Assembly (NCBI RefSeq): GCF_000621165.1
Contig: NZ_JHZA01000001.1
Span: 496,001-560,000 of the forward strand
Origin: Enterovibrio calviensis DSM 14347
GTDB lineage: Bacteria > Pseudomonadota > Gammaproteobacteria > Enterobacterales > Vibrionaceae
Length of the DNA: 64,000 nucleotides
Direction: 5' to 3'
In this document: in pieces, positions 26,836 through 35,491 of the stretch
Layout of the letters: each line of letters begins with the position of its first letter
Position numbering within the stretch: position 1 is the stretch's first letter
Notes under the pieces: model-generated
The model's database searches: none
Told to the model about the DNA's origin: nothing
Seen by the model: the letters and a program-made list of their open reading frames with translations, nothing else
Program-made: the position numbers and the translations under genes

Positions 26836-27980
26836 AGTACATCCAACCAAGCGTTGAGTGTTTTTGCTCGTGCATCCCACGTATGCATGCTGACGGCGGT
26901 TTGCTGTTGAGGATTGGGCTTTGTATTGGCTGCGGTGTTCAGTGCTTCTGCCATTTCACTGGCGGTATGCACCACGGACACATAACTTCTATATTCGTCG
27001 ACTGCTGGAAACGGCGTACTGATCACTGGTCTACCTGCGGCGAGGTATTCGCGAAGCTTTAACGGGTTGCAGGCTCTAATTTGGGCGTTATCAACGAAGG
27101 GCAACAAGCTGGCTGACCAATGCTGGCTGTAGCCAGGAAGCTCATGATGGGGCTTAGGACCCAGCAAGGTGACGTTGGCGTGCTGCTTGAGTGACAGCGC
27201 GGCATCACAGGGCTTACCGATGAACACGAAGTTCCATTCGGGCATAGAAAGTATGGTTTGGTTCAGCAAGTCATAGTCAAGCCAGTCGGACAAGGAACCA
27301 TAAAATCCAGCGGTTGGTTTTCCGTTGTCAGGGAGATCTTGCGCGCGCTGAGCCGGCGTCGAAAACAAATCATAGTCGACACCGTGCGGAAGCAGCTTGG
27401 TGTGCCTATTCGAAAAGCGCGTATAGAGCGTCTCGCTCGCGGCCAGAATAAGATCGGCTTTTTGCACCAAATCCTTCTCACGTTGGGCTACCGTGTTGTG
27501 GTCAACGCCCGCTAACGATGAAAAGTCGTCACCACAGTAGTAAACCAGTGACGATGCGCCTAGTTGGTCGGATACATCAACTGCGGTAGGAAGCGAGGTC
27601 CACATTATCGGGTTATACAATTTTGCGTGTTCGATAATGGGAACAAGCTGTTTGCGCAGCATACTCGCCGCCAGTTTGCGTCCCCATGTGGAGCGCGGAG
27701 CTGGCAGGGTAGAAGGATTAACCACGGTTAGGTTTTCAGGTTGAGTTGTTTTTTGGGATTGGTGTGAAGCATCAACGGGAGAGCCGTTCGATGATTGACC
27801 GCTCGCAGTGAGTTTGTGCCACGCTCGCTTGCAGTCATTCAAGGTGAATGTCGGGCGACGCAAACCAATTGAGTTGACCCATACCACTTTACGATCTTGT
27901 GAAAGACGACAAATCAAATGTTGAGTGCTAGACGGCAATCCGCCCCAATCTTCTCCGAAAACAATCAGATCCCGTTTCAT
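26832..27980 (-). CDS. sypN: SypN: glycosyltransferase
   Basis: 382 residues with a GT-B layout. The N-terminus (DLIVFGEDWGGLPSSTQHL) and the C-terminal acceptor-proximal region (NPLKLREYLAAGRPVISTPFP) match GT4-like enzymes of exopolysaccharide loci. It is cytoplasmic. It overlaps sypM and sypO by 4 bp each, so the three are one translationally coupled set. Confidence 0.86.
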   Translation of the reverse strand: MKRDLIVFGEDWGGLPSSTQHLICRLSQDRKVVWVNSIGLRRPTFTLNDCKRAWHKLTASGQSSNGSPVDASHQSQKTTQPENLTVVNPSTLPAPRSTWGRKLAASMLRKQLVPIIEHAKLYNPIMWTSLPTAVDVSDQLGASSLVYYCGDDFSSLAGVDHNTVAQREKDLVQKADLILAASETLYTRFSNRHTKLLPHGVDYDLFSTPAQRAQDLPDNGKPTAGFYGSLSDWLDYDLLNQTILSMPEWNFVFIGKPCDAALSLKQHANVTLLGPKPHHELPGYSQHWSASLLPFVDNAQIRACNPLKLREYLAAGRPVISTPFPAVDEYRSYVSVVHTASEMAEALNTAANTKPNPQQQTAVSMHTWDARAKTLNAWLDVL

Positions 27981-28699
27981 CTAGCCATCTCCTCGTCGGT
28001 CAAAGTGCGCAGTACTTTTGCGGGTACTCCACCGGCGACCACATTCGGTGGTAGATCTGATGTGACAACACTGCCTGCTGCGACAATGGTTCCGTGGCCA
28101 ATAGTGACGCCAGCCATCACGGATACGCCAGTCGCGAGCCAAACATCGGGTTCAAGGATAATGTCACCCACTTGGCTGTCGAGTTCCGGTAATCCCGCTG
28201 CGCGAGCCTCTGCATTCATAGGGTGTCCTGGGTATCCAGCTAAAAAGGCACGGCCTGCAATGCGGACATTGTCGCCAATCACGACCTTCCGTCCGACAGC
28301 AATGGTTGTTTGCCAACCTATATCAATATTGTTGCCTATGAGTAATTGTGGTTGATCGTGTCCATAAACGCGACCTGAGAACGTCGTTTGTCCCGACATG
28401 CGACAATGATCACCGAGTGAAATGACCAGAGGGCCACTGACAAAGGGCATTCCCCCATAAAGAAATAGATTTTTGCCAACGTGTTGGAGACGTCCTTTAA
28501 ATACTGGTGTCCACCACAGTGAACGAGCGGCGCTTTCCCACAAATTCTGAATCAAACGCGTGAGGTGATAGAGCGGCACAACCAGCAGTCTGGGTGCAGG
28601 AATACTAAAATGAATAACGGCTTTGAGGGTTCGGAATAAGCCTCGAGCAACTGGGCTTGGGCTGTGCTTTAACCAATGTCGGGTCGTTTGCATATTCAT
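27977..28699 (-). CDS. sypM: SypM: hexapeptide-repeat acyltransferase
   Basis: 240 residues from the ATG at 28699, which has AAGGAG 7 nt upstream; a frame opening at 28717 places that motif inside the gene. The C-terminal half is a left-handed beta-helix of hexapeptide repeats (IGNNIDIG, IGDNVRIAG, VWLATGVSVMAGVTIGHG, IVAAGSVVTSDLP), as in serine and sugar O-acetyltransferases. It probably acetylates a sugar in the Syp repeat unit. It has its own sigma-54-type promoter. In V. fischeri sypL lies just before it; here sypK does. Confidence 0.88.
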   Translation of the reverse strand: MNMQTTRHWLKHSPSPVARGLFRTLKAVIHFSIPAPRLLVVPLYHLTRLIQNLWESAARSLWWTPVFKGRLQHVGKNLFLYGGMPFVSGPLVISLGDHCRMSGQTTFSGRVYGHDQPQLLIGNNIDIGWQTTIAVGRKVVIGDNVRIAGRAFLAGYPGHPMNAEARAAGLPELDSQVGDIILEPDVWLATGVSVMAGVTIGHGTIVAAGSVVTSDLPPNVVAGGVPAKVLRTLTDEEMAR

Positions 28700-28749
28700 T
28701 GTCGTGCTCCTTGCCATTCCGCTATCGGTGACGGTCTAACTAAGGATTA

Positions 28750-28765
28750 AGCACGAAGCGAGCCA
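28750..28765 (-). promoter_or_regulatory. Sigma-54-like promoter of sypM
   Basis: On the minus strand the site reads TGGCTCGCTTCGTGCT. GG and GC have the correct 10-bp separation, and the -24 TGGC and -12 TGC cores are intact. The expected start is ~40 nt before the sypM ATG. Confidence 0.68.
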
Positions 28766-28827
28766 ACTTATTTTATTTCGATTTATCAATAATATAGTGA
28801 TTTTGAGCTGGTGCGGTATGTTGGCTT

Positions 28828-28843
28828 TGTCATTTTGAATGTC
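28828..28843. promoter_or_regulatory. Candidate SypG enhancer upstream of sypM
   Basis: TGTCATTTTGAATGTC matches 13 of 16 positions of the site upstream of sypI. It starts 63 bp upstream of the -24 element, the same distance as the related site at sypA. The match is weaker than at sypI and sypP. Confidence 0.5.
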
Positions 28844-28965
28844 AAAAAGAAACACACCCGACACGTAAATGATCTCACGTTGCAGAATCCAGCCCCTTGC
28901 CTAAAGATCTGGCTGAGGGGAGCAAGAATGGACATGGAGAAATGATGATGGGCCACCAAACTTGT

Positions 28966-30390
28966 CTAGGCTGCTTGTCCTGCAAACGGTTTAAATGAAC
29001 CTTTTGGCAATAACCCCATTTTCTGGCTGATAAGCGTGAGGCTCAGCGGCGCGGCAAATAAAAGGATAATTCTGGCTGTTTGCGACCAGTCGTAGTGAGA
29101 GATTGCTAGCCAGACAAAACACAGCATTCCAAAAAAGAGCAGCGAGTAGACAGGGTAGGGTAAGCGGTATAGAGATTGGCTGATGACGTAGAAGAGCACG
29201 AAGCGAAGGCACTGTGTAAATACCAGCGCCATCAACACGCCGAATACGCCGAACTCATGACCCCACCACCATAACGTGGTGACCGCGACGACTGCCGCGA
29301 CGGCGTTAATACCCATTTGTGCGTAGGTGGTGTCGCCCGCAAAGCTGCCAAGGTTGACCAATTCCGCCATTTCTTTGAATAAAGCGGCCGCGACAAGAAA
29401 GGCAATAAATTGCGCTGCAAGCAAGTAACTTGCGGGCAGGAGCCATGCGATGGCGAGTGGCGCGGCGAACGCGACACTGACGGCAATAAGCATCACGGCG
29501 ACCAATCCGTAACCCGTAAATTTAGTGGCTCTCTCACTGCCATTTTCCCCATAGAGCACATCGAAACGCTTCGGCATCCACCACATGCCAAAGGGCTGGA
29601 GCAGTAATACAACGGCGAGGCCAAACTTCGCGGCGACACCGAATTGTGCTAGCTCTTCCAATGAACTCACGTCAGCAAGCACCCAGCGATCAAGGCCGTT
29701 AAGGGTAAATGCCATGATGCCGCTCGCCATGATGGGCATGCTATAAATCAGGGCCTGTGTCGTCACGGGGCGGGAAAACGACAATCCTGTCTCTTTGATT
29801 TGCACAATGGTGAGGATCAAGGCTTGAGCAATGGCAGCGATAACACCCGCTTCCAAAATACCATCGATACCGCGGCCGTTGAGCAACATGATGACGGTCA
29901 GCGTTGCGTGAAATAGCGCGCGTCCAACGGCGGCTGAGAAGAAAGCCATCGCGCGGTTTTGCATTCTGAGCCAACCAAGAGGGACAGCAATACAGCCTTC
30001 TAGCGCCAACATGAGTAGCACTAAACGTAATTGATAGGTAGTCAGTCCCCCGGGCATCTCGCTGTCTATCAGTGATGCACCTATCCAACCCAAAGGAATG
30101 ATCACTGCGCAGGTGATCAGAGTAAGCGTAAATATTCTGGCGGCCATGGTTAAGCGTTCGCCTTGGTTCTTACTGCCCCCGACAAAACGATACAACGCAT
30201 CTTCTAGCCCGAGTCCCACAAGAATACTGCCCAATGCAGCGATACTGCTGATGATTTCCAATAGCCCGAATTCAGCTTGAGGCAGTTGATGGGTGATGAA
30301 CGGTAACATCAGTAACGAGATACCTTTCATCAACGCCATACTGCTGCCATAAAGCAGAGTTTGTTTCATAACGGGCGTAAGTGGTTTCAT
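28966..30390 (-). CDS. sypK: SypK: Wzx-type polysaccharide flippase
   Basis: 474 residues, almost entirely hydrophobic, with about 12-14 membrane segments and the MATE/MOP-fold polysaccharide flippase pattern (LPQAEFGLLEIISSIAALGSI near the N-terminus). It would flip the lipid-linked Syp repeat to the periplasm. It overlaps sypJ by 4 bp. The 266-bp gap to sypM is where sypL sits in V. fischeri; no remnant of it is seen. Confidence 0.9.
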   Translation of the reverse strand: MKPLTPVMKQTLLYGSSMALMKGISLLMLPFITHQLPQAEFGLLEIISSIAALGSILVGLGLEDALYRFVGGSKNQGERLTMAARIFTLTLITCAVIIPLGWIGASLIDSEMPGGLTTYQLRLVLLMLALEGCIAVPLGWLRMQNRAMAFFSAAVGRALFHATLTVIMLLNGRGIDGILEAGVIAAIAQALILTIVQIKETGLSFSRPVTTQALIYSMPIMASGIMAFTLNGLDRWVLADVSSLEELAQFGVAAKFGLAVVLLLQPFGMWWMPKRFDVLYGENGSERATKFTGYGLVAVMLIAVSVAFAAPLAIAWLLPASYLLAAQFIAFLVAAALFKEMAELVNLGSFAGDTTYAQMGINAVAAVVAVTTLWWWGHEFGVFGVLMALVFTQCLRFVLFYVISQSLYRLPYPVYSLLFFGMLCFVWLAISHYDWSQTARIILLFAAPLSLTLISQKMGLLPKGSFKPFAGQAA

Positions 30391-31529
30391 CCTTGTACCT
30401 CGTGACGCGTCTGTGCCGACGCTTTTGGTTGTGCATTGGTGGCCAATGCTTCACAGATGTCCCTAAAGCAAATCTCAGCGCGATACTGTTGTGCAACCAC
30501 GCCAGCAGCTTTCCCTATACGTTTGAGTGAACGCATATCGCTTTGTGCAGTTTGCAGAGACATTGCCAACGCAGTGATATCACCTGCTTGATACTTCAGG
30601 CAGTTCACTCCGTGCGTGAGTTGGCTGTCCCAATAAGCACCGTCTTTAGGGATAATGACGCACATACCAGCCGCCATTGCTTCAAGTATGGATAACCCAA
30701 AGGGTTCTTTCACGCTGGTGGACACAAATATGTTGGATTGAGAGCGAATCTCGTCCAAATTTTCAGGGGCTTCATGCCATGACACGCTCATTACATCTTG
30801 AGGTGCCTCGCTAGTCGGCAATGTGGTTTGTTCAGGGCGAATAAAACACACATGGGTGTCGACGCGCTGAGAGGAATGAATGCGTTGCAAGGCATCCATC
30901 AAGGTATCTAGTCCTTTCCATTTCAGTAACGAAGCCGCCCAAAATACAACGGCATTATCGTATTGGCACTGGCTTGGCCATGTGCTTTTTGGCAGCCCAT
31001 TATTAAAGGTTTGAAAGTGCGTTAGCTCTGACAAGGTGCAGTGACAGCCTGCAGCACTGAGCGCGGTGCAAAGAGAATCACTGGTGGACTCGAGGTAGAA
31101 CACGTTATCGGCACGTAGCAAACAACGGCCAATGGTTCGTGATTTGGCAACAGGGCCATGAATCATCTGTACCAATCGGTAGCCCAGAATCAGCTTGGCG
31201 AAATACAAACCGAGATCGACGCCTGGGCCTGAGGCAGCAAGGGCGGTGTCAATGCGGCCGATAAAAAGTCGAAACCATAGCAACTGCAAGGCAATCAACA
31301 CATGGCGAGCAAAATAGGCCGCGCCTTGTTCGGCTTTCTCAAGCGCTTCCGGCATCCATAATGCTTTGGTAAATGCCTGAGTATGACGCCATGTTTTGGT
31401 GTCTGCGGTTAACACAGAGACACGCACGTTTTTGTCTTCAAGCTGGGTGAGAACATGCTTGGTTGATACCTTTGAACCGCCAGAGAACGCAATGGGGTCG
31501 AGTACGAGAATGTGTTTTAGTTTGCTCAT
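30387..31529 (-). CDS. sypJ: SypJ: glycosyltransferase family 4
   Basis: 380 residues with GT-B architecture: an N-terminal DPIAFSGGSKV segment and a C-terminal GT4 domain with LKWKGLDTLMDAL and the E-x7-E region KEPFGLSILEAMAAG. Cytoplasmic enzyme of the repeat-unit pathway. It overlaps both sypI and sypK by 4 bp, so the three genes are coupled. Confidence 0.88.
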   Translation of the reverse strand: MSKLKHILVLDPIAFSGGSKVSTKHVLTQLEDKNVRVSVLTADTKTWRHTQAFTKALWMPEALEKAEQGAAYFARHVLIALQLLWFRLFIGRIDTALAASGPGVDLGLYFAKLILGYRLVQMIHGPVAKSRTIGRCLLRADNVFYLESTSDSLCTALSAAGCHCTLSELTHFQTFNNGLPKSTWPSQCQYDNAVVFWAASLLKWKGLDTLMDALQRIHSSQRVDTHVCFIRPEQTTLPTSEAPQDVMSVSWHEAPENLDEIRSQSNIFVSTSVKEPFGLSILEAMAAGMCVIIPKDGAYWDSQLTHGVNCLKYQAGDITALAMSLQTAQSDMRSLKRIGKAAGVVAQQYRAEICFRDICEALATNAQPKASAQTRHEVQG

Positions 31530-32782
31530 ACTGCCGCCTCCTGTGTTTGGGGTTTACGATAGTTTTTCACAAAGCGGAATGACGCTTTGACCGGTGGCAC
31601 AAACTGCCAGTGGCTGATCCAGTTCGTGTTCATTGCTGGGTTATTGATCAGCCCTTGATAGAGCGCTTCAAAGGCGCGAGTGTGTGTCGCGATAGTGAAG
31701 TGTTCTTTGACATGTTGTTGACCTTGCTGACCAAGTTGCAAACGCTGCTCTTGGTTAACGAATAAGTGATATATGGCTTGCGCCATGGCGTGTGCATTTT
31801 CCGTTGGGACGAGAAGCCCTGTTTTAAGATGACTAATCACGCTCGGAATACCGCCCACTCGAGGCGCGATAACAGGAAGACCCGCTAACCCAGCTTCCGC
31901 CAATGTGAGACCAAATACCTCTTCTCGTGCACCGGAAACACATAGGTCTGCTCCACCACGCATGATGCCCACCACATTGTGCTTCTCTCCCACCAAATGG
32001 ACGAAGTCGCTCAGATGTGCCTCATCAATTTGGTTTTGTAATGCTTCACGTTCTGGCCCCTCACCAATCACGACTAAGTGAATGGGCAAGCGCAGTTCAC
32101 GCAGCTGTTTGCACGCTTCGATCAGCAAGTCGACGCCTTTACGATGGATAAGCGAGCAAACACTGACTGCGACGAACGCATCACTCGGCAGGCCTAGTGA
32201 TTTGCGAATATCTTCAACGGGTTGATTGAGTAGCGCTTCAGTGTCGATGCCGTTAGGGATCACTTTACAACGCGTTGGCGCAGCGCCATCGGTTAGCAAT
32301 TGGTCAACAACAGGTTGGCTAACGCCCACAGCCATGCTGGCATGGTGTAAGCCCAACGTAATTCGGTCGCGAAGTGGATAGCGAGAGTGCAGGTGCAGCA
32401 CAAGTGGCAGTTTGCGAGCACGCGATACAATGTTCAGCCATTGTGAAGGGGCGCCACTGTTGGAATGAATGACGTTGATCTTGTGTTCGTCAACAATGTC
32501 CAGTCCTTGGTTGACCAGCTTGCCGTAACCAACGATATCCCACTTCGGAGCGCTTTCTCCTAGCAGCAACGTGAAGTTGCTGACATAAACAGGAATGTTC
32601 AACTGGCGCGTCTCGTTGGCTAGCACATCACTGTTGCACCAAAGGACGGGTTCGAATTTTGATTTGTCTAGATGCGTCATTAAATCAATGAGGCAACGTT
32701 CGCTTCCACGGATCCAGTTGTCACCGTAATGTACGAATAAGACTTTTTGAGGTGCGGGTAGTACCTGAGGGTTGTTCTTCAT
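31526..32782 (-). CDS. sypI: SypI: glycosyltransferase family 4
   Basis: 418 residues from the ATG at 32782, with GAGGAA at good spacing upstream; a frame opening at 32833 lacks this. The GT-B fold shows NWIRGSERCLIDLM near the N-terminus, VCSLIHRKGVDLLIEA, and the donor-site region REEVFGLTLAEAGLAGLPV. It heads the sypI-J-K unit, with a sigma-54-type promoter at 32867-32882 and a palindromic enhancer candidate 74 bp above that. A terminator separates it from sypH. Confidence 0.9.
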   Translation of the reverse strand: MKNNPQVLPAPQKVLFVHYGDNWIRGSERCLIDLMTHLDKSKFEPVLWCNSDVLANETRQLNIPVYVSNFTLLLGESAPKWDIVGYGKLVNQGLDIVDEHKINVIHSNSGAPSQWLNIVSRARKLPLVLHLHSRYPLRDRITLGLHHASMAVGVSQPVVDQLLTDGAAPTRCKVIPNGIDTEALLNQPVEDIRKSLGLPSDAFVAVSVCSLIHRKGVDLLIEACKQLRELRLPIHLVVIGEGPEREALQNQIDEAHLSDFVHLVGEKHNVVGIMRGGADLCVSGAREEVFGLTLAEAGLAGLPVIAPRVGGIPSVISHLKTGLLVPTENAHAMAQAIYHLFVNQEQRLQLGQQGQQHVKEHFTIATHTRAFEALYQGLINNPAMNTNWISHWQFVPPVKASFRFVKNYRKPQTQEAAV

Positions 32783-32866
32783 TGTTATTTCCTCTAGGTG
32801 GACAGTGTGTTTCTCGTCGGCTTCTTTGTTCAACCGGGAGAGTAATGAGTACTTATTGTTATTGAC

Positions 32867-32882
32867 TGCAAAGATTGAACCA
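32867..32882 (-). promoter_or_regulatory. Sigma-54-like promoter of sypI
   Basis: On the minus strand the site reads TGGTTCAATCTTTGCA. The -12 TTTGCA is ideal and GG/GC spacing is correct; the -24 box is weaker (TGGTT rather than TGGCA). The expected start is ~75 nt before the sypI ATG. Confidence 0.65.
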
Positions 32883-32910
32883 ACTTTTTAACTAATTGTT
32901 ATTGCTGAAA

Positions 32911-32944
32911 TAAAAGAAAATCCGCGATGCTGGGCATCGCGGAT
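32911..32944 (-). terminator. Terminator between sypH and sypI
   Basis: An 11-bp perfect stem (ATCCGCGATGC / GCATCGCGGAT) with a 3-nt loop is followed on the minus strand by TTTTCTTTTA. It ends the sypH transcript before the sypI promoter. Confidence 0.85.
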
Positions 32945-32955
32945 AAATGGGTTTC

Positions 32956-32971
32956 TCTCATTTTGAGAGTC
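32956..32971. promoter_or_regulatory. Candidate SypG enhancer upstream of sypI
   Basis: The palindrome CTCTCA-TTT-TGAGAG lies between the sypH stop and its terminator. The 16-mer TCTCATTTTGAGAGTC starts 74 bp upstream of the sypI -24 element, the same distance as the near-identical site at sypP. Confidence 0.7.
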
Positions 32972-32981
32972 ACGTTGAGGA

Positions 32982-33998
32982 TCACTTGGCGGCGGTGGCG
33001 TAGGCTTTGAGCAATTGAGGGACAACGGCTTCGGCAGAATAGTCTTTTTTGATGGTATTGATTGCGCGCATGCGCAACTCTGCTCTTTTCACGATATCGC
33101 TGTTATGCCAATCAAGGACGGCATCAACCAAGCCATTCATGTCGCCTTGCTTCAATAGCCAGCCATTGTGATTGTGCTCTATGAGTTGATCTAGTGCGCC
33201 CACATTAAAAGCAGCGACAGGTATACCTCTTGCCATTGCTTCCAATGACGACATAGGTAGCCCTTCTGCGCGAGAAGGGATCACGAGTAAGCCAATGTGA
33301 TTCCAAATTCGTCGCATATCGCTTTGCGCGCCATGGAATGTGAGATTCTCAGGGGCGTTTTTCTCGAGGGATTTTCGCATTGGCCCATCGCCATAAATGT
33401 GGAACTCAAGGTGTGGGAAGCGTTTGGCGAGGTTTACAAAGCGCTCGGGTGCTTTTTCTTTGCTGAGTCGCCCAACAAATGCGATTTGATCGCCGGTAGA
33501 TGCCACAGAATCGTCAATGTTTACGAAATTGTTGGCGAGCTTGGCCGCACAAGGCAGCGACTCTAATACCGGGGTGCTGACGGCATACACTTGATTGGCA
33601 AGAAAGGCTGTGTGACGGTCAACCCAGTCATACATTTTGATTTTCCCTTCTTTCGCTTCTCCGCTGTGGAAAGTACTTGCGCAGGTGATCCCCATCATCT
33701 TGGCAATGGGGCGAGCGAGAATGCCTGCTTTGTAACCATGCGTATGAATGACATCCGGCATGTCTTTGCGAATGGCTTGCCATAGCGAGACGAGACGACC
33801 ATCAAGCTGTCTGCAATTTAGACCGCTATAGAGGAGGCGTTTGTGTACTGGATGATCACCATATTGGTTGAGGAAGACGACAGTGACATCTGTTCGCGCA
33901 TTGCTTAAACCCACGGCTAGCTGTTCGACATGTGATTCTATACCGCCGAATCCTCGGCTATCTAATACGAGCCAGATTTTTTTCTTCTTTGTCGTCAT
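32982..33998 (-). CDS. sypH: SypH: glycosyltransferase family 4
   Basis: 338 residues from the ATG at 33998, which has AAGGTG upstream; a frame opening at 34022 is less likely. The GT-B fold shows DSRGFGGIESHV near the N-terminus, FVGRLSKEKAPERFV mid-protein and the E-x7-E donor region AEGLPMSSLEAMARGIP. It has its own strong sigma-54 promoter (34043-34058) and a terminator after it, so it appears monocistronic. The divergent epimerase gene shares its upstream region. Confidence 0.89.
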   Translation of the reverse strand: MTTKKKKIWLVLDSRGFGGIESHVEQLAVGLSNARTDVTVVFLNQYGDHPVHKRLLYSGLNCRQLDGRLVSLWQAIRKDMPDVIHTHGYKAGILARPIAKMMGITCASTFHSGEAKEGKIKMYDWVDRHTAFLANQVYAVSTPVLESLPCAAKLANNFVNIDDSVASTGDQIAFVGRLSKEKAPERFVNLAKRFPHLEFHIYGDGPMRKSLEKNAPENLTFHGAQSDMRRIWNHIGLLVIPSRAEGLPMSSLEAMARGIPVAAFNVGALDQLIEHNHNGWLLKQGDMNGLVDAVLDWHNSDIVKRAELRMRAINTIKKDYSAEAVVPQLLKAYATAAK

Positions 33999-34042
33999 GT
34001 CGTCACCTTTTTCTACATTCAATATTCAAGACTCCAATCAAC

Positions 34043-34058
34043 AGCAAGGTTAGTGCCA
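34043..34058 (-). promoter_or_regulatory. Sigma-54 promoter of sypH
   Basis: On the minus strand the site reads TGGCACTAACCTTGCT, a near-perfect -24/-12 match. The expected start is ~34 nt before the sypH ATG. Confidence 0.87.
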
Positions 34059-34369
34059 GAAAGGTAACTCATTGAATTGTAGACGCTCACAGCGTGATTT
34101 GTACGAAAGGAGGGTGGTTGAGAAAATCAAAATGACAGCCGAGCATTCCTTTTCTGTCAAAGCGCATGTCAAATTGACGAAGAGAGTCAGGTGTTTGTAC
34201 ATCTGTCTCCGGTTTTCTGTGCGTCACCCTAAACCGAGTTGTAAAGAAACGCTTGTTTATTCGCCTATTTTCAGAGAGTCGAAAGTTGTCAGAGACGAGA
34301 TGTTTAAAGGGCTAAAGCCCGAAATGATCACAGGTAAGCAATGAGGGGTAATGTCGACGAGACAAAACT

Positions 34370-34385
34370 TGGCAAACACTTTGCA
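34370..34385 (+). promoter_or_regulatory. Sigma-54 promoter of the epimerase gene
   Basis: TGGCAAACACTTTGCA has intact -24 and -12 cores and the correct spacing. The expected start is ~30 nt before the ATG at 34426. It brings the inserted gene under the same activator class as syp. Confidence 0.8.
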
Positions 34386-34425
34386 GTGGGTCTGACAGTT
34401 ATCTCATTTATTGATAGAGGCAAGC

Positions 34426-35370
34426 ATGGCGAGTTATTTAGTTACTGGAGGCTGTGGCTTTATTGGATCACACCTTGTTGAGTCACTCTTGGCTGATGGT
34501 CATCATGTCCGTGTGGTGGATGATCTCTCGACGGGCGCTCGTGAAAATGTGCCCCGTCATTGTGAACTGCGTGTGGCCGATATCTGTCAGCCCGGCGTGC
34601 TTGAAGACGCCATGAAAGAAGTCGATGGCTGTTTTCACTTAGCGGCAATTGCTTCGGTTGAACGATCCAACCAGCAATGGGTGGAAACCCACGAAGTGAA
34701 TCTCACGGGCAGCATTCGTGCATTTGAAGCCGCGAGGGCAGCGAAAACGCCTGTGGTCTATGCATCGTCTGCTGCGGTTTATGGAGACAATGCAGACATG
34801 CCATTAGCAGAGCGTGCAGTGCTTCGCCCACTGACCGCGTACGGCGCGGATAAGCTCGGTTCAGAGTTGCACGCACGGGTTGCGTCTGTTGTTCATGGTG
34901 TGCCGACCACGGGACTGCGTTTCTTTAATGTCTTTGGCCCTCGCCAAGATCCTAAATCGCCATACTCTGGTGTGATTTCGATTTTCGCAGATAAAGTGCT
35001 GGGTAAAGAACCGCTGACAATTTACGGTGATGGCGAGCAAACCCGTGATTTTATCTACGTGGCTGATGTGGTTCGCTTTTTAAGAGCTGCTATGAAAGAT
35101 GTGTCTGTAACGCCAGAAGTCTTTAATGTGTGTCGCGGTGAAGCGCTGTCGGTTAATCAATTAGCGACCATATTGATGTCTTTAACGGGGTCATCAGTAG
35201 GGATGAACTATGTGCCTGCACGTCGTGGTGACATTCGTACGTCGATAGGTAGCCCAGCCCGAGGGGCTAAAGAGCTTAGCATTGTGGCGCAGACATCGGT
35301 GACCCAAGGACTTCGAGAGCTACTGAGTTTCCTCGCCAATGGCAGTAATTCGCAGCGCTCAGCGGGTTAG
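34426..35370 (+). CDS. NAD-dependent sugar-nucleotide epimerase (GalE/WbpP-like)
   Basis: 314 residues from the ATG at 34426, with GAGG upstream; the frame opens slightly earlier at 34411. It is an extended short-chain dehydrogenase: Rossmann GGCGFIGSH at the start, SSAAVYGD with the catalytic Ser, and YGADK giving the Tyr-x3-Lys pair; FFNVFGPRQDP and DFIYVADV follow. The closest types are UDP-glucose or UDP-GlcNAc 4-epimerases that feed polysaccharide synthesis. It is inserted on the opposite strand between sypG and sypH and has its own sigma-54 promoter. The substrate is not certain. Confidence 0.88.
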   Translation: MASYLVTGGCGFIGSHLVESLLADGHHVRVVDDLSTGARENVPRHCELRVADICQPGVLEDAMKEVDGCFHLAAIASVERSNQQWVETHEVNLTGSIRAFEAARAAKTPVVYASSAAVYGDNADMPLAERAVLRPLTAYGADKLGSELHARVASVVHGVPTTGLRFFNVFGPRQDPKSPYSGVISIFADKVLGKEPLTIYGDGEQTRDFIYVADVVRFLRAAMKDVSVTPEVFNVCRGEALSVNQLATILMSLTGSSVGMNYVPARRGDIRTSIGSPARGAKELSIVAQTSVTQGLRELLSFLANGSNSQRSAG

Positions 35371-35405
35371 TTTTATGTAACTAGCTGCTTCTCTTGTATG
35401 ACCGA

Positions 35406-35432
35406 AAAACGCCGCTGAGTAAGCGGCGTTTT
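35406..35432. terminator. Bidirectional terminator between epimerase gene and sypG
   Basis: An 11-bp stem (AAAACGCCGCT / AGCGGCGTTTT) with a 5-nt loop and T runs on both strands lies between the convergent genes. Confidence 0.85.
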
Positions 35433-35491
35433 GTGTTTTGAACATGAAATTCATCAAACGTTTGTAGGTCAGAACTTGGTGATGCCAGTGC

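Larger units (their letters stand above)
33999..34425. other. Divergent regulatory region between sypH and the epimerase gene
   Basis: No convincing gene lies in these ~427 bp. Two sigma-54-type promoters point outward (34043-34058 minus, 34370-34385 plus), leaving ~310 bp between them for activator sites. Elements similar to the sypI/sypP palindrome are seen only in partial form: TCAAAATGACA at 34127-34137, and GAGAGTC near 34182 and 34274. Confidence 0.55.

Noticed and set aside
34072-34344. A 90-residue plus-strand frame between sypH and the epimerase gene
   Set aside because: No family features or ribosome-binding site, Arg/Lys-rich composition, and it lies in a region better explained as a divergent promoter.
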